Shown: piece by piece, positions 1-11,068 of the stretch | Numbering within the stretch: the first letter of the stretch is position 1 | Layout: every line of letters starts with the position of its first letter | Notes under the pieces: generated by a model | Seen by the model: the letters and a program-made list of their open reading frames with translations, nothing else | What the model was told of the DNA's origin: nothing | Databases searched by the model: none | From: Rhynchopus sp. YZ270_cl-10 | Taxonomy: Eukaryota > Euglenozoa > Diplonemea > Diplonemida > Diplonemidae | Assembly: GCA_964035575.1 (NCBI GenBank) | Contig: OZ037907.1 | Span: forward strand, 434,001 to 498,000 | Direction: 5' to 3' | Length of the DNA: 64,000 bases | Program-made: the position numbers and the translations under genes

Positions 1-238
1 CATACAAATAGAGTTTTTTGGTAACATGGTAGGTATAAGGCTATCGTACTTTGATCGAACCAACAATCATGAACCATACCAGAAAAGAAAAAAAGGTTCA
101 TTTTTTTTCCCTCCCTTCGCCAAAAATGGGGGAGAGTAGACACCTGTTCCTGAGAGATGCACGTAGACCATGTGACCCGGAAACATATTATTTTCCTCAC
201 GCACTATGCTGAAGGGGTATTGGGTAACATGCAAACAT

Positions 239-392
239 ACTTCGTAGTCCGCATGAGTACGCCAAAAAAAATATCCACCAAGACTTGAGACGGACTTTTG
301 ACTGAGTCCGCCCAGACTCGGCCGGAGTCTGTCCCAAGTCCGCCATAGGCCGTCTCAACTCAGGGCGGACTCAGGCGGACTACGAAATATGC
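239..392. repeat. inverted-repeat element, about 150 bp
   Basis: Both ends carry GTAGTCCGC and its complement (TTCGTAGTCCGC at the left, GCGGACTACGAA at the right). The interior is rich in GGACT/AGTCC and ACTCGG-type words that could fold into a long imperfect hairpin. No coding potential was seen. The rest of 1-1294 holds two dispersed hairpins (listed separately) and low-complexity A/T and G runs; I see no gene there. Confidence 0.5.
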
Positions 393-963
393 ATAAAATC
401 GCGTTTTTCCCCCCAGCATACGACCGGGGTGGGTCATGGTCACCGTGTAGCACAGCACAAGGGGGCTATCTCCCTAGGTGATAGGGGGGGGTGTGTGATC
501 ACTCCATCGCCCCATATCTCCTCGCACAGTCAGATGACATCGATGGGTTTCCCTTTTTTTGGGGGGCAGGAAAAGAAAGAAACTTGAAAAAAAAATGTAC
601 AGTCTATTTTAAGAAAACTATTTTTTTGGAGGGAGAAGTGGGACAAAAACATGACACAATCAAATTTCTATTATTTCGCTGCACCCAAATTGGGGGTGAT
701 TTATTTTGGGATAAGAGGCACAGTTTTTTTTTAAATACCCCTTATTAGTGAGAGGCTTAGACTAAGGGATGGCAGCCTATTTTCTTCACAGGACCCATAA
801 GAACACAAAAGAAAAAGGTTAAAAAAAAGGGGGGTAATTATCGTAACACCCACGACACTAATACGCATTTGCGAGTATACCCACTGCGTCTTATCGCAAA
901 CTTTTTGGGTATTCTCACAAATTTGGTAAGTCAGTACATGGGTATCATATCAAACTCCCCTCA

Positions 964-1003
964 TAAAAGATGAGCCTAAGCCTCTCGTACTTAGTCATCT
1001 TAT
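964..1003 (-). repeat. CTCTCGT-loop hairpin, copy 1 (best-paired)
   Basis: On the plus strand AAGATGA (967-973) pairs perfectly with TCATCTT (995-1001), and CTAAG (976-980) with CTTAG (990-994). A two-base bulge (974-975) sits on one arm and the nine-base loop is CCTCTCGTA. It lies just 3' of the minus-strand gene at 1295-2728. The strand is given as minus because the genes are read that way; the loop then reads TACGAGAGG. Confidence 0.65.
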
Positions 1004-1160
1004 AAATTCGCACTGTGAACACATCTTTGCACGGTGTATGGTGTAATGGTGTATGCACACACCATACCAACGTATGAGCCAACTGTTACTATACAGGAAA
1101 ACATCCACAAATTGATTTTTTTTTTCAACAAAACACACTACAAAGAATCAAAGAAAATTG

Positions 1161-1210
1161 ACTTGAAATACAACACCCCCTCTCACAATGTACCTTTTGG
1201 TACAAATTGA
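1161..1210 (-). repeat. CTCTC-loop hairpin, TACA-stem type (diverged)
   Basis: GAAATACA, then CCCCCTCTCAC, then TGTACC. The TACA/TGTA pairing and the pyrimidine loop match the better copies at 26778, 33507 and 44315. It overlaps the likely 3' flank of the next gene on the minus strand. Confidence 0.4.
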
Positions 1211-1294
1211 CCGGTGTACTAAAAAGGATAAACCCAAAACAAAACCAGTCTGGTGTTCCTCCTCTCCCCCCCAACTCCCCCAACCACAGTCAAG

Positions 1295-2728
1295 CTAGGA
1301 CTGTCTTTCCGTCCTCACCTGGCTACCATGTAGTCGTCGTGTATGCGCAGGGCCTACGGAACGTGGCTGTGTCGAGGTCGACTCAAACCTCGCAGAGCGT
1401 CTGATTTCTGCTTCGGCCTTTCGGATCTCCGGTTCAAGACCTGCCCCAGGTGAAGTAGCCGAGACAATGGTTGGCGCATGCAGGCCTATGGTATTGCTGT
1501 TCGCTGCGTTTCCAACACGAGCAGGTCCGACAGAACGTGTTGCTCGACTAGATGCTATGCTAAGATGGTTTTGGTCGCCAACCCACTCCTCCTTAAGAGA
1601 TGCCACAATGTTGTCAACCACCTCAGGATCTGCCACGTCGTTTAGTGTAAGCTGGTCGGGGTCCTCTTCTGCAATTTCGATGTCAAAATTCGCGACTCCC
1701 TGCATCGTTAATGCGTCCAGGATGCGTCTCATATCGTCGAAGTTTCTGCAGTCGTGCCCTGCGATTTTCGTGATAAATCCGGTTCGTGGCAGTTCATTTC
1801 GTTCTCCTGCTTTGCCAGCATCGAGATTCGTGATTTCCACCCGATCGTCTTTCGATGCAGCCCTCCAGCACAACCCCAGCGCCTCCCCTGGATAGAGGAG
1901 GTCCACATTGCATTTTACCTTCCCGTCAACGGCGGTCCGCCCGTCTACCCATTTTTTGAGTTTGGTATCTTGAGCAGATTTGACGCCAGGTTTGTCGTAC
2001 CCAGAGCGGTCTTTGTCGCGCATATCCTTAAGAAGTTTGTTCGCTGCTTCGCGGTCTGGTTGTACCACCATGGGGTCGGGGATGTCAGTTTTTTCAACTT
2101 TGGGTGGACCGACTACCTCAGGTTCTCGACCGTCTGCTCCTGCCCCTTCCCCTGCCCCTTCCCCACCGTTTGCACCGTTGGGGTTGTTAGGGTCGTTTGT
2201 GTTGTTCCCGTTTGCATTGTTTGCCGCATTGTTTCCATTAGAATTATCCGCAAGCTTCGCAGCAACCGATTCAGGCAGTGCTGGGTACTCTGGTCTCGGC
2301 ACAGCCCGCCCCCCTGGCAACCCCGCTGAGGCCCCTCCATACCCTCCTCCTCCTCCTCCCCCTCCTGCCCCCCCTGGATATCCCCCTCCCCCATAGCCCG
2401 CTCCTCCTCCAGGCTCGCCTCTTTGGCCAGTGGGTAGCCCGCTGCTGGTATTGTATTGTTCGTAAGGGTCATCAGTGTAAGGTACCGGAGGCGGACCGAG
2501 TCCAGGTGATGCAGCAGGTGGAGGAAGGGTTTTCTGAGGAGGAGGAGGGTCCAGCGCTGGGCTGTTGTATCGTGAGTCGTTCAACGCTCGGGTGTTGTCA
2601 GGTGGGGGTTGTTTTGCCTGCTCCTCAAGCATCTTTTTGGTAGCTTTGTGCTTCATAAACGCAAGAAGAAACATAGACAGACCAATAAACGCGGCAACCA
2701 CACCCACCACAATCAGTATCATACTCAT
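1295..2728 (-). CDS. membrane-anchored protein with Pro/Gly-rich linker and PDZ-like domain
   Basis: 477 residues; function unknown. Residues 4-26 form one hydrophobic helix close to the N-terminus, followed by basic residues (KHKATKK), as in a signal-anchored single-pass protein. Residues 40-150 are Pro- and Gly-rich with a run of GGGGYGG-type repeats, and 160-200 are Asn/Gly-rich. Residues about 272-353 have the pattern of a PDZ fold: a GLCW-type loop, a TGFITKIAGHDCRN stretch like the central strands, then a short helix and a final FDIEI strand. The last 100 residues are Ser/Arg-rich and look disordered. The start is the first of two nearby Met codons and directly precedes the hydrophobic segment. 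The PDZ assignment is by eye and moderate; a scaffold role at a membrane would be inference. Confidence 0.72.
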   Translation of the reverse strand: MSMILIVVGVVAAFIGLSMFLLAFMKHKATKKMLEEQAKQPPPDNTRALNDSRYNSPALDPPPPQKTLPPPAASPGLGPPPVPYTDDPYEQYNTSSGLPTGQRGEPGGGAGYGGGGYPGGAGGGGGGGGYGGASAGLPGGRAVPRPEYPALPESVAAKLADNSNGNNAANNANGNNTNDPNNPNGANGGEGAGEGAGADGREPEVVGPPKVEKTDIPDPMVVQPDREAANKLLKDMRDKDRSGYDKPGVKSAQDTKLKKWVDGRTAVDGKVKCNVDLLYPGEALGLCWRAASKDDRVEITNLDAGKAGERNELPRTGFITKIAGHDCRNFDDMRRILDALTMQGVANFDIEIAEEDPDQLTLNDVADPEVVDNIVASLKEEWVGDQNHLSIASSRATRSVGPARVGNAANSNTIGLHAPTIVSATSPGAGLEPEIRKAEAEIRRSARFESTSTQPRSVGPAHTRRLHGSQVRTERQS

Positions 2729-2849
2729 TATAAATTTTTTTTAAAAGGGGGGAAAGAGTTGTTGAGAAAAGTGTAAACGCCTCAAAAAGACGTACACTAA
2801 CAGTGTGTTCCCCTTTTGGGTAGTGTTGAAGAGGGGGGGGAGAGAAAAA

Positions 2850-2958
2850 AAAGTGAAATTTATTATTATAGGCACCTCAGATTGACCTACGATGGCCAGC
2901 CCCGGATGAAAACACAAAGTACCCTGCGGTCGACAACAGAAGATGTAAAAAGTTAAAT
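2850..2958 (-). repeat. dispersed repeat, ATGCAGG family
   Basis: About 105 bases closely resembling 27102-27202 (shared words include GGCACCTC, TACGATG, CCGGATGAAA, GTACCCTGCGG, CAACAGAAGATGTAAAAAG). It follows a run of A and is followed within 50 bases by a CTCTCGT hairpin. Shorter relatives start at 3462, 4045 and 24802. Confidence 0.55.
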
Positions 2959-3003
2959 TCATATACTTTCAGTTCACAGAATTGAAAGTACAGTAAAAAA
3001 AGG

Positions 3004-3046
3004 TTATCAGGTGAATCCTAAACCTCTCGTGATTTTAGTCACCTTA
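3004..3046 (-). repeat. CTCTCGT-loop hairpin with compensated stem
   Basis: AGGTGA (3009-3014) pairs with TCACCT (3039-3044), and CTAAA (3018-3022) with TTTAG (3034-3038). Relative to the copy at 964 the outer stem has G:C in place of A:T and the inner stem A:T in place of G:C, so pairing is kept by paired changes while CCTCTCGT stays in the loop. Confidence 0.62.
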
Positions 3047-3739
3047 AAAAGCTACTGTGAAGAAAGAAGAAGGAAGTGAGAATCTTTTTTTTTTAAATAT
3101 GTATACCAGCGACTATCCTCCAAGAATTCCCCCCCCACTCCCCCCCCATATCCCAGCTTTTGTTGTTATGTCAATAATCACCTAAGTACCCACCTTGTTG
3201 AGGATACTAGGGTCTGTACTCAAATGTTGGCTTTTATTTTGCAAGCGGCCCTTTTCGTTCTATTCTTGTCTTATAAAAGAACAGGGAAAAAGGGGGTTAA
3301 AAACTCTTGGTTGGTGCATAATTGTGGAGAGAGGAGAGAGAGAGAGAGAACGCAAAACAGCTAATCCCAGAGGAGAAAAGTGAGGTTTAAAAAAAAAACA
3401 AAAAAAAAGAAAAATGGATCACGCAAAACCCAAATTCCCAACTCTACGTAGATACCAAGACAAAGAATAGGATAGTTGTTGATGCAGGTACACACCCCTC
3501 CACCTGACCTACGCACGATGCCATCCAGCTTCTACCCAGCTTAAAATATGTACCTTGTGCACATACCCACACCATTGCTTTAATAAAGCGAAGTTGATAA
3601 CGTGCAGCCACCTGATGACGATCCAAGGTATGTAAACCCTTCCTCTCCGAGTTGCAGCTGTAGACTACTGAACTATAAAACAGTATTTCAACATGTGCAA
3701 TCAATAAATAGCAGAGGAGGAGTGGGATCAATAAAAATG

Positions 3740-3840
3740 AACTACAGTAGGATGCTATACTTGGCGACCAAAAAAATCGCCAATTGCAAGAAACCCCGCC
3801 AATATTTTTTGGTCGCCAAATTTTTTTGTCCTACTTGGTG
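3740..3840. repeat. palindromic GGTCGCCAA repeat (MITE-like)
   Basis: TTGGCGACCAAAAAAAT and its complement ATTTTTTGGTCGCCAAA face each other across about 40 bases containing TTGCAAGAAA and CCGCCAAT. A related copy lies at 36843-36930. It is followed at 3863-3960 by several ACATGTCAAGGACATGTCAA-type tandem words. The rest of 2729-6095 shows dispersed repeats and homopolymer runs and no gene I can support. Confidence 0.5.
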
Positions 3841-4015
3841 TTACCGATCTGCTGTCGGGGACATGTCAACGACATGTCAAGGACATGTCAATATAGGGGG
3901 GGTGTGTCATTTTCCCCTGTAAACCTTGTGTCAAGGACATGTCAAGGACCTGTCAATATGGGCCCTTTCGGGAACACCACTACTGTATAAAATAAAAAAG
4001 GCAGAAAAACTTGAA

Positions 4016-4040
4016 AGAACGTGCCTCTCGTACACACATC
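4016..4040 (-). repeat. CTCTCGT-loop hairpin, short GTG stem
   Basis: GTG-CCTCTCGTA-CAC with a weaker outer pairing CTTGA/TCAAAG. It is followed directly by an ATTGATGCATGC word of the ATGCAGG family, the same order as at 24752-24830. Confidence 0.4.
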
Positions 4041-5542
4041 AAAGAACGATTATTGATGCATGCATCTTTAACTGACCCAACGACGCCAGCCATGGATAAA
4101 AAGCACATATTACACATCAAATGCAGGGGCAATATCGAAGTGATCATTTGAAAATAATGCAGGGGGGTGGATAGAGATTCTTTAGCCATACGGGAAAGGG
4201 GGGGAAAAGAGAAGTTGAAAGAAAAAAATGGGGATGAGAAGCACGGCAGAATCCCAAATCTACATTTTTATATCGGACGAGAGTGGTGCCCATTTACTTT
4301 GACTGGTTTGGTCTGCTCGCGGTTCGAGGTGTGTGCGTTATGTCAGGTGGATGGGGGGGAAGATAAGGGAGCAAGCCTTAATGTGAGGTTCCGTTTCGTG
4401 TAATAAAAAAAAAAAGGGAGAGAGAATGATCTATAGACGAACCAACCTTCTCGGTGCTAGGTCACCTAAAACAATCCCTTCCTCCCCCTCTCAGACTGGC
4501 CCTTTTGCTGTATCGACAACGAGACGTTTTTTTTTTTTTATATCTGAATTTTTGTTTATTTTTTTCTTTCATGAAGTGCACAGAGAAATATTAACTGCTT
4601 TTTTCTTTGAAGATACGTTTTTTTATTGCTCAGTTTTGGCGGGGGTACTTAAAGAGCTTTTAAATCCAATAAGCCCCACGGGTTTAGTTACCTATGATGC
4701 TTGGCGATGTCTTTCTTGCAAACAACAAAACAGCACGCGACCACACAAAAAAAAAAAAGAGACTGATAGAGTGTTCTCTGTGCCGTGCTAAAGGGTTTTG
4801 TGTCATCCACATGGTTCCTTCCCCATGCTTCACTCCAGGCAAACACATAAAAACTGTAGTTGTTGAAAGCACAAAAAAAAAAAATGAATGTGAGCTCTCA
4901 CACAAAAGAGCGTCAAGATTGCCTACAAAAAAGGCATTATTTTGGTTCATAAATTATTTGAGACTTCTCGAATCCCAACTCCACTCAAGAACTATGGGAG
5001 GGGGGTCAATTGGGGGGTGGTAGTGAGCGTCTAATCGATGGGTGGGGGGGGGGGGGGGAAAGGGTTAATTTGTATTTATAAAAAGTATTTTCCTCTACTT
5101 TCTATTCTACTGAATAGAAGGTGTAATAGAAAACATAAAAAAGGGATTTCCAGCTTCAACTGCACCTCACGTAAAGATCTAAAGGGGGGGTGGGGTAGCA
5201 GGTCCTGGAACTAAGGAATGGGGGATCATCCTTAATGTCAGCCCTGGTGGGTGGGGAAAAGGGGGAAAGGGGGAAATTGGGGCGTTTACTTAAGTTCGCT
5301 ATAAGTGATGTGGCTGAGTAACCCTTTGAGCGTACCCCAAAAGCAAAAATGTCTTGTTTTACTGAAAATTTGGTAGTGATAAACACCCCGAGGGGAAAAT
5401 GCCACTTTTTTTTTTTTGTTTTGTGAAAACCTGTTGGGTTTAGTGTAGCCTGTAATCAGACAGCCAGAATTTTTTGTTCCGTCTGGTGCCCAAAAATAAC
5501 TGCAGGTGATGGGGGTTTTTTGGGGAGCCGGGAAAAAAAAAG

Positions 5543-5630
5543 TTTATAAGATGACCCTTCGCCTCACGTGCTTAGTCACCGTATCATATTCATTATCGCG
5601 CAGCATCAGTTGCGTGGGTTTCCACAAGTT
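5543..5630 (-). repeat. dispersed two-hairpin element
   Basis: The left part, AAGATGACCC..CCTCACGTG..CTTAGTCACC, is a weaker form of the CTCTCGT hairpin. The right part contains CGCGCAGCATCAGTTGCG, which forms a second hairpin (CGCA/TGCG). The same two-part arrangement recurs at 14867-14950 inside a cyclase intron, and its right half alone recurs near 32040. Confidence 0.5.
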
Positions 5631-6095
5631 TGAAAGGGGAAAAAATCCGATATTTCTGAAAATTTGAAGAGGCAAACAATTTGTCCATTTCGGGCGAAAA
5701 CTAGGTACATTAACTTGATCCATTTTATGGGTCTCAGCCACACCATTTTTAAATCTTCCTTTTTGTTTTTTTTTTTGTTTTGTAACTTTTGTTGATGAAA
5801 AATGTTAAGAAATATGTGCAGAGTGCTTTGTTACCACGGTACACTCTGCTTCCTTTTTCGCACAAGAATTCTTTCAGATAATTCAATTCTGGGGTGTTTT
5901 TCCTCTCTCTTTTGTTTTTTTTTTTGTCCGACAACTTTTCTTTTGAAAACCCCTCCCTTTTTTTCTTTGGGAAACAGTGTCCACTTCGGATCACCCTTCG
6001 TACAATCGATACACATTCTCTCCCCTCCCCCCCATCCCCCTTCTACCCCCGCAGACTTATTTTTAACTACATTTTTTTTTTCAATTTTTTTTCAT

Positions 6096-9000
6096 CTAGA
6101 ATTTATCCAAAGACTTCTCAAACGCCGCTAATTCGTCTTTCCAATGCCCTGCCCCAGCAGGTTGGGTATGTGCTAGGAGAGAATCCCCTGATTCTTCCCG
6201 GTCAAACTCCCGGAGTCGCGAGACCACTTCAGACTGGAGGTCGTGGAGCTCAGATTTGGCCACGTTGATTTCCTCGCGGGTCACCACGGTTCCTTGGGGC
6301 GACGCTGATCTGCCTGCCGCATAGCGTGCTTCTATGGAGGCTGCTTCATCGTACTCTCCTAAGGGAGGTGCACGCACCTCGGTTTTGTTCGACGGAGGCG
6401 ATAATGTGCTGTTCTGGAAGGCATACTGCCGGTCCGGCGAATGGTGTGGTGTATGGTCGCTCTGCGTTCTCCGCACCTTTCTTGCACCCTTCTTTGCGAC
6501 CTTTTGTTGGTACCATTGCTCGTATCGTTCGTCTCCTTGTGGTGGGCCGGCGTGGGTGGAGGAGTGAGGCTTTTGTCGTGAGGAGCTGCGGTGGTTTGAG
6601 GAGCTTCGGGTGCGTGGGTGTGGGGAGGGGGTGGTGTGGGTGAGGGACGCGGCGGCGCCGTTGCGTGGTGTGTCGCGGCCGCGTCGGGCTGCGCTGTGGG
6701 TGGCGGAGTGGGGGTGGTTGGTGTTGCTTGGCTGCGCCAAAGCTTTTGCGGCGGAAGATGTACCCCCGCCTGTGGGGCGCCATACACCGCCGCTGACGGT
6801 GGCCTTGGCAGCCTCGCGCTTGAGGCGTTCGTACTGCCGCTTCCCGTCCTGGAGGATCTTGAAGAGGACGCGGCGTTCCTCGTAGAGAGCTGCGTTCTCG
6901 ACCTCCATGCCCTCCATGCGCTGCTGGATGCGGTCGGACTTCTCGTGGATGACGTGCTGCATGGCAAGCTTCTTCTTTTGCATTTCTTCGCGGAGTTTGT
7001 CGCGTTCGGTGCGCACCTCGCGCCAGGTTTCGTTCATTCGCTGTTGGGGGGTGGGGTAGGTAGGTAGGTGGAGGTGGGATTTTTGAATGGGTTTTTATGA
7101 AGTCTTTGTCGGAAGAGAGTATGAGGTGGGAGGGGGGCGGTGGGGAAATCCCGCCGGCAAGGCGAGGTGGCGGTGTACGTCACCCCCCGGGGACCAGATG
7201 CGAGGCACCGGGGTGAATCGGGAGCACCTCCGGCTGCAACATCAGCGCGTCTACTATGACGTGCTGTACACCTTCATCAACAAGCTAGCAGATGCAGGCA
7301 CGAAGGGACACAGCAACAAGGGGAAAAAGATGAATGACGAAGCTATCCTGGGCGTGATGTGGTGTGGTGTGACATACGTCCTCTGAGGTCCGTTCCTTCC
7401 CCTTCAGCTCTGCGACTGTCTCCTGCAGACGCACGCGCTCGAGACGCTCCTCACGCAGCTTGCTTGTGAGGAAGGTGACCTCCTTCTCAAGCTCGGCGAT
7501 GCGGCCGCCTTCGCGAGCGGAGGAGGCGAGAGAGTCCTGCGTTAGGTTGAAAAATGTCAAAGGTAAAGCTGAAAAATGGTAGTTCCGCAACAATGCTGGA
7601 TTTCCCCCCTGAAATATTGTAATAATTTTCAAATATCTCATACCCTTGACCCCATCCTCTGCACTGTCCCATACAGATTCGTCATTGGCTGTGCCGGCTC
7701 CTTCCGTGCCTCCAGCGCCGTTATTCGGTTCAGCAATGCACGGTTCTCATGCCTCAACGCATTCGCCGTTGCCACCGCTTCTGCCACCTCCCTCCCCGCA
7801 CCCGCTGCCCCATCCTCCCCCACCGACCCCACTCCCCCTTTCTCCCTCTCCCCCTTCTGCACCGGAGACGGTGGTGGCGAAGAATGCAAATACGACCTTG
7901 GTCCTCCTTTTCTCCGCCCCTCTCCCTTTGCTACTCCCTTATCGAGAACTGCTAGGCTTAAATCAGCCTTTGACAGCGTGCCGTCAGACATACAGCACGC
8001 TTTGAGTCGTGTTAAAAGCATTATGGCTGACCTTCGTAATGCAATAGAAGATGCCCAGTTTGGGGTGCTTACCGCGCCTTCATCCTTTGCAGATCCGGTG
8101 GAGGCGCCGTCCTCTTCTTCCGCCTGCTTTAGACGTTCCTCAGCGGATGCGATTTGTCGTGATATTTCTGTCACGACGACCTCGTGCTTCGAGGTATTGC
8201 TCTGAACAATGCCCTTCAAATTGCGCGCATCTTTCGCAAATTTAAGAACCGCATCACTCACGCTTGCATCGTCACCAAGAAACCCGAGGGATGTTGTCAC
8301 ACAGTTTCCCCCTAAGCATTCACAAAGAAGGTATGTCAGGACGTTCGCCTTAACCAAGGTGCGTAGAGACTCAACAAGAGAGGGGTCCAGCTGAGCGGAG
8401 AGAAGTCCGTCTACGATGCGTCGTACGCCGCAAAATCCGGTTCCGGTGGCCTGCTTTTGTGAGAGGAGCACCAAGCGGATATTGCTGATTTGGTGTTCAA
8501 TCTCGTCTTCATCGGTTTTGGTTGCTTTGAATAGTGTAGCGTGGTAGATTGTATGAGAGCAAGGAGGGGCGAGGGAGAGCGTAGCCGCAAAGAGCGCTGA
8601 CGCAGACGAAAACTGCGTCACATCGCTAAACTGTGAGGTAGACTGCAAAACCAAGGAACTCACATCTGGGACCACCGGGCCCCTCAAAGGGTCCTGCCAG
8701 ACTGAATAGTTGCCGATATTTTGCGTTTCTGGAGAAGCATTTAATAAATCGGTTATCTCCGCGGTCTCATCAGATAAAGCGAAAAGGGAGAGCTGTAGAA
8801 ACGCCTTATCTTTTCCGGTGCTATTAATTTTGGTGACGTGAGAGAGAAGTGAATCGGTGACATTAGCCATAAGTCCTGGTGAGGATTCGGCGCCCCCCAT
8901 GACCTCGGTTTGCCCCCGCCGTTCTTCGCCGTATGTAAAACAGCATGCGTTTCTCCCGTGGAGCACGTCTGACACCATGCCCGAACCCACCTCAGAAAAG

Positions 9001-9155
9001 ACGCTCGACTTCTCCACGAGAACGCCGTCGACGGTGGTCCACTCCCCTCCTTGCCAGCTTGCTTCTGCATACCGTGATCGCCCCTTGACCCGCACCGTCC
9101 CCGTGAAGTCGCACAAAATGGACTTCATCGCAGTACCCTCTTCCGTTGCGTTCAT
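6096..9155 (-). CDS. kinesin-like protein with degenerate motor (pseudo-motor) and coiled-coil tail
   Basis: Inferred exons are 9155-7644, 7536-7378 and 7040-6096 (871 residues). Both junctions are phase 0, with 5' sites GTATGAG and GTATGT and 3' sites ending CAG. The first 320 residues follow the kinesin motor fold: VFSEVGSGMVSDVLHGRNA, then FTYGEERRGQT (74-83) where kinesins have AYGQTGSGKT, then SSASALFAATL (183-193) where they have SSRSHSIFTITV, and LTYLLCECLGGN (273-284), which matches the LTRLLQDSLGGN region, followed by a KFAKDARNLKG neck-like stretch. The Walker A lysine is Gln and the DLAGSE switch is lost, so ATP hydrolysis is unlikely. The remainder is coiled coil (320-350, around 470-640) and a Ser/His-rich basic tail. 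It is probably microtubule- or flagellum-associated, by inference. Intron 2 contains an odd coding-like stretch on the other strand. Confidence 0.75.
7130..7376 (+). other. coding-like fragment antisense inside an intron
   Basis: Within intron 2 of the kinesin-like gene the plus strand reads NREHLRLQHQRVYYDVLYTF and continues INKLADAG with GC-rich, codon-like bias. There is no convincing start and no match to the surrounding gene. It may be a fragment of a mobile-element gene. I do not recognise the protein. Confidence 0.3.
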
Positions 9156-9518
9156 TTGTCAACAGAGGAAGGCGGGGGGTGGGGGGAAGGGGGGGTCAGA
9201 AGGGGGGAGGGTGTGTCCCTTCCCTGGTTTGAGTGGAGTGGTGGTGGAGGGATGGAGTGCCTTTGTGAGGGTAATTCTTGCGCAGAACATAGCCCTTGGC
9301 TTGAGTGGGTGGAAGGAGAGGGAGGTGGGGAAAATGTAACTTTTTTTTTTTTTTGCGGAGTATTTTGTTGTGTAAATATAGTTTCCCCACCCCCCTCCCC
9401 GGTCCCCGATTTTGCGGATATTTTGGTGTATTTGGACTGTATAGCTGTAGAGCTGTACTGTCGCTCTCTATTCTGGTTTCAGTGCATTGTTTCAGTACAG
9501 AGTAAGAAAAAATTTTCC

Positions 9519-10526
9519 TCATTTTTTTACCCCTTTTTTGTCCTGCGTTTTCTTCCAACACGGCTGCGGGGTTACCGGACCTATCGAGAAGAGCGGCCCC
9601 GTATTTTTTGCGGTCCGCAAGCCTCGCCGGAGGTTTTCCCGCTCTTCCTTTCGTCTTAATGCTTGGGGATGTGGTGGTGGGACCAGATGCGGTTTTAACG
9701 AGGCAGATGTCAACGCTGCAAAACGATAACGCCGAGCGGAGGCGAATCTGCCTGCTTCTAGAAGCTTATTTTTTACAATATCTGAAGCGGACCCTGCAGA
9801 CCGATCAACCGGCGTCACCTCGCACACCATACTACAGGCAAGCAACGCTACCGACGCTGCTGCTACAGCACGCTTTGCTCGTCTCCGCAACCCCCCTGCC
9901 TGCACCACCACCCCACACAACGCCAACAACACCACTGCCTGGGGTGCCGTCACCACCTCTCCCCCATCAATACAACAGCGAGCCCTGTTTTTTGAAAACC
10001 GCACACATTTTAGCAATTCCCTGATATCCTCTCGCCGCGTTGCCTCCAACCGAGAGGCAATCCGATGCCGATCTGCATCCGATTTGAGTCTCAACCGTTT
10101 GCGTCGATTATACTCTACCAGCCTATCAGCAGAAGGCGCCGCCCCTACCGCACGCCGTGGGGGGAGGGACGCGGCTGGATTGGCATTCCATACATGAAGC
10201 TCTCGCGTCGCCTTTGGGATGGAAGCCAGCTCCGCCGCAAAAAGAAAGTTTGTAAACTCTTGGTTCTGCCTCCATGCGTACAGATCCACCTCTGACGGTG
10301 CACAGGAGGTGACCTCTTCGTGCGCACTGTACGCATTATGTCTCGGCTGCGTCGGACGACGTGGCGGAGCTGACCGTGGCCGATCACGCCCTGTTGTCAC
10401 GTAAGCTCCACTCGTAGGAGACAACGAATCGAGCTCTGTCTCAAACCGATGTTCACTGAGAATGCTACGGCCAAGGCACGCTTCTCCATGGAGTGGGGCG
10501 ACTATGCGTGGGGAAAGAACAGTCAT
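9519..10526 (-). CDS. unknown protein with two hydrophobic segments near the C-terminal half
   Basis: 335 residues from the Met at 10526. The reading frame stays open 53 codons further upstream, but that stretch is AT-rich, low-complexity and unlike the rest, so the internal Met is preferred. The N-terminal part is Arg/Pro-rich (RDRPRSAPPRRPTQPRH). A charged region with many Arg follows (YNRRKRLRLKSDADRHRIASR). About residues 195-245 contain two hydrophobic stretches (APQAVVLLALCGVVVQAGG and AVAAASVALLACSMVCEV) separated by a basic turn, consistent with a membrane hairpin. No family is recognised. It lies 364 bases upstream, on the same strand, of the kinesin-like gene. The spacer 9156-9518 shows only G- and T-rich tracts. 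Confidence 0.6.
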   Translation of the reverse strand: MTVLSPRIVAPLHGEACLGRSILSEHRFETELDSLSPTSGAYVTTGRDRPRSAPPRRPTQPRHNAYSAHEEVTSCAPSEVDLYAWRQNQEFTNFLFAAELASIPKATRELHVWNANPAASLPPRRAVGAAPSADRLVEYNRRKRLRLKSDADRHRIASRLEATRREDIRELLKCVRFSKNRARCCIDGGEVVTAPQAVVLLALCGVVVQAGGLRRRAKRAVAAASVALLACSMVCEVTPVDRSAGSASDIVKNKLLEAGRFASARRYRFAALTSASLKPHLVPPPHPQALRRKEERENLRRGLRTAKNTGPLFSIGPVTPQPCWKKTQDKKGVKK

Positions 10527-11068
10527 TTGGTCGTTGTGGTATGTGGTAGAAGAACTGAAGAATGCCAAAGAATGGAAAATAACTCTGATAGGTAAGTAAT
10601 AGAGGGGGGAAAAAAAGAGGGTTTTTTCGCGCTCAATTACCCTGGAGTATGGAATGTAGATGCCCAAGAATGAACCGTCGTTCAATGAAGAGAGAAAAAA
10701 AAAAGGGGAGGGGCGTGATTTTCAGCAGGGTGAGGGTGGTGAGGAAGGATTAACTTCCACGTGGCATTGTTATGGGGAGGGGTGGTGGTGGTGGTGTGTG
10801 ATGGGGTAGTCTGTTTGAGAGGTATGGTGTAGGAGGGGAGGAAGGGAGGAGGGGGGGGAGGAGGAGGAGGAATTGAAATTGGGGGGGTTTTTTTTTCCAT
10901 TTTTGGTGAGATAAAGAATTTCACTATTTTTTTCCTGGAGGGGAGGGGGAGGGGGGAGGGATATGGGGTTTTTGCAGCCAGTCTGACCTGATGCAAAAAT
11001 ATGGGGTGTTGGAAGTTCCCGGAAGGGCCTTACACACCCTTGTGTGCGTTGTGTATTTTTTTTTTTTT

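Noticed and set aside
5308-5746. Possible further member of the TGGTGTGGCTGA element family (TGATGTGGCTGA at 5309, TCAGCCACACCA near 5734)
   Set aside because: The left end has a mismatch and the flanking five bases do not match, so insertion is not demonstrated.
7576-8205. 209-codon plus-strand frame, Pro/Ser-rich
   Set aside because: Antisense to the kinesin-like gene, crosses its intron, and has no domain.
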